NCBI RefSeq assembly: GCF_002967715.1
Contig: NZ_PUIA01000016.1
Span: forward strand, 558,001-622,000
Source: Blastopirellula marina
GTDB taxonomy: Bacteria > Planctomycetota > Planctomycetia > Pirellulales > Pirellulaceae
Direction: 5' to 3'
Length of the DNA: 64,000 nucleotides
Part shown: positions 17,799 to 25,806 of the stretch, in pieces
How the letters are laid out: every line of letters begins with the position of its first letter
Position numbering within the stretch: position 1 is the first letter of the stretch
Translations under genes and position numbers: made by a program
Notes under the pieces: generated by a model
Databases searched by the model: none
What the model was told of the DNA's origin: nothing
Seen by the model: the letters and a program-made list of their open reading frames with translations, nothing else

Positions 17799-18605
17799 TT
17801 AGGGAAGCACGTATCGGAAGCTGTTACGGATCGGCTGCCCTTCGGTGTAAACCTTCGGTTGGCCGAGCAGGCCGCGTCCGACGTACGAGTTGTTGTTCAT
17901 CGGGATGATCGGCAGCACGGGGCGGAATGCGGTGCGATCGACCGGGTAAACGGTGGCGTTAGGAACCGGGACGGTGCCAGTGACAACGGGGGCCGCAATG
18001 ACCGGCGGGTTGTCGTAGGCGATCGTCGTGACGGGGCGATTCACAACCACCGGGCTTCCAACCGTCGTTACTGGAGCCGGATAGGTGATGGGGGAGTTGT
18101 ACTGAACTCGCTGCACGCCGTTGTTTATCGAGTGCCATGGGTTCGGGTTCACAGGCTCGACGTAGTAAGAAGTTTGCGTCTCGTAGGCGGGATACTCGAC
18201 GCGGCGAACTTCCTGCTGCTGGATTGGCTGTGGGTTGTCATAAATGACGGTCCGCGGCTTGCCAGAGTACTGCACGATGGTCTCTTGCGATTGGGTTTCC
18301 ACAACCGTCCGCGAGGGAGTTTCCACTGGTTGCCCCACGTACGTCCGCAGTACCGTTTCCCCCTGGTTGATCGGCGTGATGGCGGAGGCACGCTGCACGG
18401 TGTTCGAGGGGGAGGCCGTTCCGTTCGAGGACGACAGCTCAATCGCCCCCGGTTCTTTCAGGTCACCTGGGGCCGCCATACGAGTCATGGGGCGGTCTTC
18501 GTTGTAGGTGGCGTCGACCCATTTGATTGTCGGTTCATCCTGGGCATAAAGCAGGGCAGGGGCCGCAAACATAACGCAGGCGGCAAGCGTGGTCGTCCTG
18601 AACAT
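17799..18605 (-). CDS. Secreted Pro/Val/Tyr-rich protein of unknown function
   Basis: A 268-residue exported protein. The start MFRTTTLAACVMFAAPALLYAQD is a clear signal peptide with cleavage after AYAQ-like residues; AGAAGG lies about 6 bases before ATG 18605, so a longer frame to 18749 is rejected. The mature part is rich in Pro, Val, Thr, Tyr and Asn, with recurring Y-D-N-P motifs (IYDNPQPI and AYDNPPVI) and PVTT/PVVV stretches, a composition suggestive of an extended surface or cell-wall protein. No cysteine-rich or catalytic domain is seen. It is a single-gene unit closed by a strong terminator. Function unknown. Confidence 0.75.
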   Translation of the reverse strand: MFRTTTLAACVMFAAPALLYAQDEPTIKWVDATYNEDRPMTRMAAPGDLKEPGAIELSSSNGTASPSNTVQRASAITPINQGETVLRTYVGQPVETPSRTVVETQSQETIVQYSGKPRTVIYDNPQPIQQQEVRRVEYPAYETQTSYYVEPVNPNPWHSINNGVQRVQYNSPITYPAPVTTVGSPVVVNRPVTTIAYDNPPVIAAPVVTGTVPVPNATVYPVDRTAFRPVLPIIPMNNNSYVGRGLLGQPKVYTEGQPIRNSFRYVLP

Positions 18606-18930
18606 GGGAACCTTCTTTCTTCTCACAGGGTCATTTGGGGAACGCTCTTTCATATTGCAACCGCTATGCCGAGAAGGCAAATAATTCGCTACCAGGCCCT
18701 GACAGCATCCCCAGCCGTCAATGCCAGCAAGACCGCGCAAGTCGAACATGTGGAATTGGTTGCAAACGATACCGCGTGGCTAAAAACGAGTGGAAATGGT
18801 GATTTGCCAGCGTGAGGCCACTCTGCACAAGACTAGCGTTGTTGTAAGTGTTACAACGTCGTTCGCAGGTTTGTACCGAGTAACTGACGGACAGCCACTC
18901 ACTCGTTGGTTCTACTCCGGCCAAGCACGG
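18606..18930. other. Intergenic region, 325 bases
   Basis: Lies between the nhaC-type gene (stop 18931, minus) and the start of the secreted-protein gene (18605, minus). It should carry the promoter of the latter. No terminator hairpin, RNA gene or credible small gene was seen. Confidence 0.5.
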
Positions 18931-20565
18931 TTAGGTATCCGCTTCGATTTCCGCCGCGAGTGCTTCCGGATTTTTGCCCAAGAAGAATAGCGTTCCGATC
19001 ATCGCCCCGATACCCAAAACGTGGCACACATAGACCGGCACGCCATACGCGACGGGAACGGTCCCCAGGATGATCGATAGCACGGCCCCCAGAAACGCAT
19101 AGGGCATTTGCGTACGAACATGGGCCATATGATCGCAGCCGCAACTTTGCGACGACAGAATTGTCGTATCGGAAATAGGGGAGCAATGATCGCCGAAGAT
19201 CGCCCCTGCCAATACGCTGCCGACGACCGAAAGCAGGACCGGATCGGCTATGTCTAAGGTTTCTCCGTTTCCGGTCAACATGCCGGCCGACAGGGAGACA
19301 GAAAGGGGCACGAGTATCCCCATCGTGCCCCAGCTGGTACCGGTCGAAAATGCCACGGCTGCCGCCAATACAAAGACGGTCGTGGGAAGCATTTCGATCG
19401 GTAAATTAGTTTCCAATAGTTGCTTCAAATATCCGGCCGTGTTTAGCCCGTTGAGGGTCATCACACCGGTATCTTCGTCGAAAGTCGGAGGCTCAGTCTG
19501 GGCTGCCAGCGAGGCCGCCAGCCACAGGATCAACAAGGCCGGAAGCATCGCGCGGAAGCCCTTCAGGATCGCCCGTCCCATTTGGCCAGTGGAAAGTAGT
19601 CGCTGAGGTGCAATGAGCAGGATCGCCACGGCCAGGCTCACTGCTGAGCCGTAGAGAAGTGCTTTGTAAGAATTACCCTCGCCAATGATTTGCAACAGCG
19701 AAGGTTCGGCTGCTTCACTGGCCGATGCCTGGTAGCCGGTCCAATACAGAATCGCCACCACGGCGGACAGCATGGTACCCACCGGTATCGCTGCATTGAG
19801 CCAGCTCGAACTTTCCGGCAATAGTCCTTCCTCTTCGGATGGCGAGCTGGCAGCCGGACCTTGGCTGAGCATGGTTACTTCGGCCTTGAGCATGGGGCCA
19901 AAGTCGCGGCGAGTCATCGCGACCAGCGGAACCAAGAGCAGCGCCCACCACGAGTAAAAGCGATACGGGATGCTTTCGACGAACAACAGGAACGCATCGG
20001 GTTTTTCGGGGCCGGCAATTTGGTTGATCCCTTCTTCGATGAAGCTGATTTCCGTTGCGACCCATGTCGAAATCAACGCCAGGCCAGCGACCGGTGCGGC
20101 GGTCGAATCGACGATGTAGGCGAGCTTTTCGCGGGAGATTCTCAGGCGATCGGTCACTTCTTTTAGTGTTCCACCCAAGAGAAGCATGTTGGCGTAGTCG
20201 TCGAAGAAGATCGCCAGTCCCATGACCCAGCCGGTGACCTGACCTTTAAGCCGTGTATCCGCGAAGCGAACGATCAAGTTCACCAGGCCACGCATGCCGC
20301 CGGACGCGGACACAACGCCAATCATCCCGCCGGTCAGAAGGGTGAAGAGATAGACCTGAACTTTATCCCAGTCGGTGGCTTTTACCCACAGATAGTCGGC
20401 ACATGCCGACCACAGCCCAGTGATAGGATTTCCGTTTTGTAGGATGATGGCCCCTGCGAGGATGCCCACCAGCAATGAAAGAAGTGTTCGCCGCGTAAGA
20501 ATCGCCAGGGCAATCGCAACCAACGGAGGAACCAGGCTCAACCATCCGAAAGGGTGCGGATCCAT
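18931..20565 (-). CDS. NhaC-type Na+/H+ antiporter
   Basis: A 544-residue polytopic transporter with about eleven hydrophobic helices. The N-terminus runs GWLSLVPPLVAIALAILTRR, and the segments FDDYANMLLLGGTLKEVTD and FSTGTSWGTMGILVPLSV are typical of the NhaC/YuiF-like ion transporter superfamily, as is FGDHCSPISDTTILSSQSCG near the C-terminus. Such proteins exchange sodium (or amino acids/organic acids in some branches) for protons. The start lies 3 bases after the stop of the histidine kinase gene, so the two are one operon, suggesting ion- or pH-linked control. Symbol withheld because the branch is uncertain. Confidence 0.85.
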   Translation of the reverse strand: MDPHPFGWLSLVPPLVAIALAILTRRTLLSLLVGILAGAIILQNGNPITGLWSACADYLWVKATDWDKVQVYLFTLLTGGMIGVVSASGGMRGLVNLIVRFADTRLKGQVTGWVMGLAIFFDDYANMLLLGGTLKEVTDRLRISREKLAYIVDSTAAPVAGLALISTWVATEISFIEEGINQIAGPEKPDAFLLFVESIPYRFYSWWALLLVPLVAMTRRDFGPMLKAEVTMLSQGPAASSPSEEEGLLPESSSWLNAAIPVGTMLSAVVAILYWTGYQASASEAAEPSLLQIIGEGNSYKALLYGSAVSLAVAILLIAPQRLLSTGQMGRAILKGFRAMLPALLILWLAASLAAQTEPPTFDEDTGVMTLNGLNTAGYLKQLLETNLPIEMLPTTVFVLAAAVAFSTGTSWGTMGILVPLSVSLSAGMLTGNGETLDIADPVLLSVVGSVLAGAIFGDHCSPISDTTILSSQSCGCDHMAHVRTQMPYAFLGAVLSIILGTVPVAYGVPVYVCHVLGIGAMIGTLFFLGKNPEALAAEIEADT

Positions 20566-20568
20566 CCG

Positions 20569-21291
20569 TTACTCACTCTCGCAATTGATTTTCGGCGACA
20601 AGGGAATTTCCAAAACGATCCGAGCCCCTGGGCCATACGCCGTATCGACATAGGTATCGCCCCCGTGGGACTGAGCGATCGTCCAGCATTTGGTGAGCCC
20701 AAAACCCAAGCCACGGCCAGCTTCGCGCCCGCTATGAAAGGGATCGAATATAATCTCTGCCTGTTCGTCTGGAATGCCAGGGCCGTCATCCTGGACGGCG
20801 ATCGTTGCGACGTCGTCTTCGGTGGCCAGCGTAACCTCGATCTTCCCGCCGGTCTTGAGTGCTTCCAGGGCATTGCGCACCAGCGCACCAATTGCCAGCA
20901 AGATTAAGTTGGCATCGGCGGTCAGGCGGATCTCACTCTTGGTCGGAACGAGTGTCAACTGCGTCTCTTGCAATTTCGCTTGAGGAAGCATCTGACTGAT
21001 CGCACTAGAAGCGATCTCGCCCAGCAGGCATTCGCTAAGCTGCGGCTGCGGCGGTCGGGCAAACAGCATCAAGTCGGCGATCATCTCGTGCCCACGCATG
21101 GCTTGGGCATAGATGGTGGCCAGTTCATGCCGACGATCCGGATCGGTTTCGCCGACTAGAAGGGCCTGGGCGCGACTGGCAATGTTGGCCAACGGGTTAT
21201 TGATCTCGTGACTGGCCCCGTAGGCGAGACGCTTCAGGCTTTTCAGTTTCTCGTTGCGTAGGTCACGTTCCGATTCGATCGAGTCGGCCAT
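20569..21291 (-). CDS. Soluble histidine kinase
   Basis: A 240-residue kinase made only of the transmitter part. The H-box is YGASHEINNPLANI with His28, the N-box is ALVRNALEAL, and the G-boxes are DDGPGIPD and GRGLGFGL. There is no signal peptide, membrane helix or PAS domain; about 20 residues precede the H-box. It must therefore sense inside the cell or be driven by a partner. The response regulator gene lies 111 bases upstream on the same strand, and the antiporter follows after 3 bases, making a regulator-kinase-transporter unit. Catalytic boxes look intact. Confidence 0.88.
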   Translation of the reverse strand: MADSIESERDLRNEKLKSLKRLAYGASHEINNPLANIASRAQALLVGETDPDRRHELATIYAQAMRGHEMIADLMLFARPPQPQLSECLLGEIASSAISQMLPQAKLQETQLTLVPTKSEIRLTADANLILLAIGALVRNALEALKTGGKIEVTLATEDDVATIAVQDDGPGIPDEQAEIIFDPFHSGREAGRGLGFGLTKCWTIAQSHGGDTYVDTAYGPGARIVLEIPLSPKINCESE

Positions 21292-21402
21292 AGGAGGAGA
21301 TCATATCATCCCGTGAGGTGCGAGCTGTGAGACGCTTCGCACCGAGGTCGCATTTCTGGTGCGATTCGCCACGCTCCTCGCACCTTACGGAATTCCTGGA
21401 GC

Positions 21403-21981
21403 TTAGGAATTCACCGATTCCATATCCAGCATGTTGCAGGCCTTGTCGACCAATGCTTCGACCGAGAACGGCTTCTGCATGAATTCGTTGGCACCACAGG
21501 CCATCAGGTCGGCGACCTTGTCTTGTTCGATCATGCCAGAGATGCACAGGATTTTGACGTCTTCCATCGTCTTGTCCATGCGAACGCGTTGGCAGACTTC
21601 CTTGCCGTTGATATCCGGGAGCATGATGTCCAGCACGACGATGTCAGGGTGGAATTCCTTGACCAGCATACCGGCGTCGAAGCCGTTGTTGGCGGTACGC
21701 AGTTCGAAGCGGCCGTCGCGTTCAAATGCATCGACCAGCAGTTCGACCAGATCGACGTCGTCGTCGACGATCAGGGCCTTACGCTTGCCACTTTCCAGAG
21801 CGTCGGTAGGGATGCCGTTTTCACGCATGAAGTTGTAAAGCTGATCACGCGGGATGCGACGGAACCGGCTGCCTGGGACGCGAAATCCTTTCAATTGCCC
21901 CGAGTCGAAGCAACGAATAATGGTCTGTTGACTGACCTTGCAGATCTTCGCTGCTTCACCGGTGGTAAAGACTGTTTTCAT
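21403..21981 (-). CDS. Response regulator with excisionase-type DNA-binding domain
   Basis: A 192-residue regulator with reversed architecture. Residues 1-52 (MKTVFTTGEAAKICKVSQQT and onward, with RVPGSRFRRIPRDQL) form an excisionase/MerR-like winged HTH. Residues about 67-187 are a receiver domain with acidic Asp73-75, phospho-acceptor Asp118 in VVLDIMLPD and Lys170 in FMQKPF. Most response regulators have the output domain at the C-terminus; here it comes first. The partner kinase lies downstream. A strong promoter-like sequence at 22212-22239 would start transcription about 225 bases before the ATG. It probably binds DNA in a phosphorylation-dependent way; targets may include its own operon. 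Confidence 0.88.
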   Translation of the reverse strand: MKTVFTTGEAAKICKVSQQTIIRCFDSGQLKGFRVPGSRFRRIPRDQLYNFMRENGIPTDALESGKRKALIVDDDVDLVELLVDAFERDGRFELRTANNGFDAGMLVKEFHPDIVVLDIMLPDINGKEVCQRVRMDKTMEDVKILCISGMIEQDKVADLMACGANEFMQKPFSVEALVDKACNMLDMESVNS

Positions 21982-22411
21982 GTGCTGTCATCCTATCCCT
22001 AGCGTGTTTGGCTACCAATGCGATAAGTGAGTTTGGAGGCCGCCACGTTGTCCTGAGCATCCTCGCGCTCCGCGCATCCGTGTCAAACGAGTACATCCCG
22101 TTTAAAACTCTGATTTTCTGGAAGGTGTGTAATCGTTGCACCCCACGATAAATGAGTATTTCCGCTCTTCATCCGGATATACCCTGTTTACCGAATTTGC
22201 CAGATGCCGGAATTATACTGTCCTAAATTGCCACGTCAAGATTGATGTCGATGGCGCAAGTTTAGACACGACAACAGTTTGTGACACAAAGTGAAACCCT
22301 GGCCAATATTTTGCCTAATCACAATCCAAAAGCTTTCAAGGGCAAGCATTCCGGAATTTGGAGACTTTTTGACGGCTTGCTAGTGATAGCAACCCTATCA
22401 GTATCCCCAAG
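21982..22411. other. Intergenic region, 430 bases
   Basis: Separates mnmG (stop 22412) from the response regulator (start 21981), both on the minus strand. It contains the promoter at 22212-22239 and an implied leader of about 225 bases. No RNA family was recognised in the leader and no convincing mnmG terminator was found. Confidence 0.5.
22212..22239 (-). promoter_or_regulatory. Sigma70-type promoter of the response regulator
   Basis: On the minus strand TTGACG and TATAAT are separated by 16 bases, the best consensus match noticed in the window. Transcription would start near 22205. Confidence 0.6.
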
Positions 22412-24250
22412 TTAGGAGGATTTCGCACCCATCCGACCATCCAGATAAACCAGTAGCAAAGCGATGTCGGAAGGGGTGATTCCGCTGATTCGCTCGGCCT
22501 GAGCAACTGAGGTAGGGCGGATCTGGCTGAGCTTCTCGCGAGCTTCGGTTCGCATTTGGGTAAGTCGCGTAAAATCGAAAGACTCGGGGATTCGCTTGTG
22601 AGAAAGCCGCTTTTGTCGCTCGACCTCGACTTGCTGGCGAGCGATGTACCCTTCATAGCGAATGTCGTACGTGACCTGCAGAGCCGCTTCGTCCGTGGTT
22701 TCTTTGAGCGATGGTGCTAGCTCGCAGACCTGTTCCCACGACGAATCGTTGCGTTTCAGAATGTGAGACAGAAGCGTTCCTTCGTGCCGCGTGCTGCCCA
22801 GAACGTCCATAGCGGTATCGATTTGTTGCAGCTTTCGATGGAATGCTTCCCACCGGGCAGGCGGGATCAGACCGCGATCATGGGCCAGCGGTGTCAGGCG
22901 ACGATCGGCGTTGTCTTGCCGGAGCATCAAGCGGTGCTCGGCCCGGCTGGTAAACATTCGGTATGGTTCGTCGACGCCGCAGGTAACCAGGTCGTCGATC
23001 AGCACACCGATATAGGCCTGTTCGCGCCCCAGGACCAACGGTTCTTCGCCACGTCCTTCCAGTGCCGCGTTGATCCCGGCCATCAATCCTTGCGCGGCAG
23101 CTTCTTCATAGCCGGTGGTTCCATTGATCTGGCCAGCGAAATAGAGCCCTCTCACTTCTTTCGTTTGCAGCGAAGGCCACAACTGATCGGGCGGGCAGAA
23201 ATCGTACTCCACTGCATAGCCATAACGCATGATTTGTGCGTTCTCGAGCCCTGGGATCAGCTTGAACATCTCGTCCTGGACATCGCGCGGCAGGCTGGTC
23301 GAGATTCCGTTCACGTAGACTTCGCGCGAGTTAAATCCTTCTGGCTCCAGGAAGAGCTGATGCCGGTCTTTATCGGCGAAGCGGACGACCTTGTCTTCGA
23401 TGCTGGGGCAATAACGTGGGCCACGCGAATCGATCTGTCCGCTATACATTGGGGCACGGCTTAGATTGGCCCGAATCAGGTCATGCACCTTTTCGTTGGT
23501 ATAGGTGATATGACACGGCATTTGCTCGAGATCGAGCCTTTCGGTCAGGTACGAAAAAGCCTGGGGATCGTCGTCGCCGGGTTGAAGTTCTGTCTGGGTG
23601 AAGTCGATCGAATTGTAATTCAGTCGAGCAGGCGTGCCGGTCTTGAAGCGATCGAGCCGAAAGCCAAGCCGGTTCAGGGCGCTGCTGATGCCGCTGGAAG
23701 TTCCCTCGCCCCCGCGACCACCTGGGGTTTTCGTTTCGCCGGTGTGCATGATCGCAGACAGAAACGTGCCGGTAGTCAGCACGACACATGGTGCTGCGTA
23801 GATGGCTCCGCCATGCACGCTGACGCCGATGATACGCTGGCTGCCATCGATTTCTTCAGTCAGCAGATCACTGACGATCTCTTGCCGCAGGTCGAGATTT
23901 GCTTGATCCTCAACCGCTAGTTTGACCCAAAACTGGTAGGCTTTCTTGTCCGCTTGAGCCCGCGGACTGTGCATCGCAGGACCCTTGCGGCGATTCAATA
24001 GCCGGAACTGAATACCGGTGGCGTCGATCGCTTGCCCCATGATGCCACCCATGGCATCGATTTCGCGCACGATCTGCCCCTTGGCGATCCCGCCAATCGC
24101 CGGGTTACAGCTCATCTGGGCAACCGTGTCGAGATTGGTCGTCAGCAGTGCCGTTTTCGCCCCCAGGCGCGCGGCGGCCATGGCAGCCTCGGTACCTGCG
24201 TGCCCGGCTCCTACGACAATGACGTCATACTGATAACGACTCTCCGACAT
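22412..24250 (-). CDS. mnmG: tRNA uridine 5-carboxymethylaminomethyl modification enzyme MnmG (GidA)
   Basis: MnmG is the FAD-dependent half of the MnmE-MnmG complex that installs (carboxymethyl)aminomethyl groups on U34 of certain tRNAs. The dinucleotide-binding motif GAGHAG is at residues 14-19, followed by the family signature [20 protein letters not shown], and later GTGTPARLN-type and [20 protein letters not shown] segments. The length of 612 residues is normal. ATG 24250 is chosen because AAGGTG lies about 6 bases upstream; the frame opens 5 codons earlier. mnmE and rsmG are not next to it here. Cytoplasmic. Identification is secure. Confidence 0.97.
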   Translation of the reverse strand: MSESRYQYDVIVVGAGHAGTEAAMAAARLGAKTALLTTNLDTVAQMSCNPAIGGIAKGQIVREIDAMGGIMGQAIDATGIQFRLLNRRKGPAMHSPRAQADKKAYQFWVKLAVEDQANLDLRQEIVSDLLTEEIDGSQRIIGVSVHGGAIYAAPCVVLTTGTFLSAIMHTGETKTPGGRGGEGTSSGISSALNRLGFRLDRFKTGTPARLNYNSIDFTQTELQPGDDDPQAFSYLTERLDLEQMPCHITYTNEKVHDLIRANLSRAPMYSGQIDSRGPRYCPSIEDKVVRFADKDRHQLFLEPEGFNSREVYVNGISTSLPRDVQDEMFKLIPGLENAQIMRYGYAVEYDFCPPDQLWPSLQTKEVRGLYFAGQINGTTGYEEAAAQGLMAGINAALEGRGEEPLVLGREQAYIGVLIDDLVTCGVDEPYRMFTSRAEHRLMLRQDNADRRLTPLAHDRGLIPPARWEAFHRKLQQIDTAMDVLGSTRHEGTLLSHILKRNDSSWEQVCELAPSLKETTDEAALQVTYDIRYEGYIARQQVEVERQKRLSHKRIPESFDFTRLTQMRTEAREKLSQIRPTSVAQAERISGITPSDIALLLVYLDGRMGAKSS

Positions 24251-24334
24251 CCAATCACCTTGCAATCGACCTGCTTTATGAGCGAAGCTTGTATTGTAGA
24301 TCCCTCGGCGGTTAATCGCGAAGGGGCGAAATTT

Positions 24335-24444
24335 AAGTTTTCAGCGTGAAGTGTTCAGTTTTCAGCCAGACAGCGCCTGAACATCCGACGATTGCGGGGC
24401 ACCGCTCGAGAAAACTGAAAACGAAACACTTTCCACTGAAAACT
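24335..24444. repeat. Inverted pair of CTGAAAAC intergenic repeats
   Basis: Two arms, 24335-24367 and 24410-24444, are imperfect inverted copies of a CTGAAAACTGAA-type unit separated by about 42 bases. The same unit occurs at 17709-17740 and, shortened, near 58619-58632. The second arm ends 5 bases before the start codon at 24450. Confidence 0.6.
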
Positions 24445-24449
24445 ATCCC

Positions 24450-25331
24450 ATGCTTCTACGCTACCTCGTTTCCAGCTTCCTCCAGCAACAGGGCCAAACC
24501 GTGGTGCGGGACTTCGTCTCGCAGCAGTTGGCCGGACAAAACTCGGAGGAGATTCCCCCGGAAGACATTCCCAAGCCGGATGTCGTGGTGCTCTTCGCAT
24601 TGGGAGTCGAGTCGGCCGGGTTCAAAGAGTCGCTCGAATCTGCGGCGACCGTGAAAATGGAGAAGCGTACCGTCACGGTTGGCAAGCTGGGCGAACGTGC
24701 TGTGGGGGTGGTCGAGACTGGCGTGGGACGAAAAGCGGCCGAGGCTGCCGTTCGCGATGTGATAGAGATCATCGGGCCAAAGTGGATTGTCTCGGCAGGA
24801 TTCGCCGGTGGACTCGTCTCAGACCTGAAACGCGGCCATGTGGTGATGGCCAGCTGCGTCAGCGATATCGAGGGAAACGAAGTCACGATTCCCCTGAACC
24901 TGACCCCCGAGCAAATCGAAGCAACGCAGGGGCTGGCCAGCGGTAAACTGCTGACGGTCGACCGCATCATCGGCACGGTGGAAGAGAAGCGGGAACTCGG
25001 TGAAAAGCATACCGCCGTGGCGGTCGATATGGAGACCCTGGCGATTGCCCAGGCATGTCACGAGAAACAAACCAAGGTAATCTCCGTTCGCATTATTTCC
25101 GATACCGTCGACCAGCCGCTGCCCAAAGATCTTGAGAAGCTGATGAGCCAGAAGACGACCTCCGGTATGCTGGGGGCAGCCGCGGCGACCATCTTCAACC
25201 GGCCTGGCAGTATCAAGGATATGTGGAATCTGAATGCGATGGCGAACAAGGCCAGCGACAAGCTCGCAGGCTTCTTGGGTGGCGTTCTTCCGCAACTAGA
25301 CCTGGCAGTGCGTGACGAGGACGAGAGTTAG
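24450..25331 (+). CDS. Nucleoside phosphorylase family protein, possible HpnG
   Basis: A 293-residue PNP/UDP phosphorylase-fold protein. VVVLFALGVESAGF opens the core, SAGFAGGLVSDLKRGHVVMA is the phosphate/nucleobase region, and VDMETLAIAQAC near residues 192-203 matches the conserved ribose-binding Met-Glu. Adjacent hpn genes and the presence of HpnH, whose adenosyl-hopane product loses adenine through HpnG, make this a candidate hopanoid-associated phosphorylase; ordinary MTA/SAH nucleosidase is the alternative. About 40 residues precede the core and about 60 follow it, ending with a hydrophobic FLGGVLPQL helix. The ATG at 24450 has no Shine-Dalgarno and directly follows a repeat arm. It ends convergently with the next gene, overlapping by 4 bases. 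Confidence 0.75.
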   Translation: MLLRYLVSSFLQQQGQTVVRDFVSQQLAGQNSEEIPPEDIPKPDVVVLFALGVESAGFKESLESAATVKMEKRTVTVGKLGERAVGVVETGVGRKAAEAAVRDVIEIIGPKWIVSAGFAGGLVSDLKRGHVVMASCVSDIEGNEVTIPLNLTPEQIEATQGLASGKLLTVDRIIGTVEEKRELGEKHTAVAVDMETLAIAQACHEKQTKVISVRIISDTVDQPLPKDLEKLMSQKTTSGMLGAAAATIFNRPGSIKDMWNLNAMANKASDKLAGFLGGVLPQLDLAVRDEDES

Positions 25332-25723
25332 GCTGTTTTAGGAAGCGTGCTGACGTACGCGAGGAGAGCTGCTGAAGCCAGGAAGATTACCCATTCCACG
25401 CCAGCCAGCGCGTAGGTTGTCGTTCCTATGCCGGAGAAAAGAAAGAAGCTGATCGCTCGGAAGATGACCGCCGAGCCGTGGATCAGCACGCAGGCAATCA
25501 AGATCGGCCGGATGGCGTCGGTCATTACCAACGGCATGAGAAAGATCAGCCCCCAGGCAAATTCGAGTCCCCCGTAAACGGTGAAGAATTCTGACTCCCC
25601 GCTGCCTGGCTCTAGATGGAATCCTACTGACTTCGATGTTTGTGACGGAGCAGCCGCGCACCAGACGCCGAGCAAGAGATAGGCAGCGCCGACAATAGCC
25701 AAAACAATACGAGCAGCGATCAT
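25328..25723 (-). CDS. Small four-helix membrane protein, DUF4345-like
   Basis: A 131-residue membrane protein with four hydrophobic helices: IVLAIVGAAYLLLGVWCAAA, then FTVYGGLEFAWGLIFLMPLV, ILIACVLIHGSAVIFRAISF and VEWVIFLASAALLAYV. The arrangement with YGGLE in the second helix resembles DUF4345 proteins, whose role is unknown. The ATG at 25721-25723 is the natural start; a longer open frame to 26254 is only antisense noise over hpnE's region. It lies 83 bases downstream of hpnE on the same strand and may be the last gene of the squalene operon. It overlaps the stop of the phosphorylase gene by 4 bases, tail to tail. Confidence 0.65.
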   Translation of the reverse strand: MIAARIVLAIVGAAYLLLGVWCAAAPSQTSKSVGFHLEPGSGESEFFTVYGGLEFAWGLIFLMPLVMTDAIRPILIACVLIHGSAVIFRAISFFLFSGIGTTTYALAGVEWVIFLASAALLAYVSTLPKTA

Positions 25724-25806
25724 AGTGTTCCCGTTACCGTTCCAGGACGAAAGAGGTATGCCCAGTAACAACTGACCGCAAAGTGTGCTTGGGACTAACG
25801 CGACGG

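Noticed and set aside
21292-21402. GC-rich sequence between response regulator and kinase as a terminator
   Set aside because: Repeated GGTGCGA-like words are present but no stem followed by a T-run, so it does not separate the two genes convincingly.
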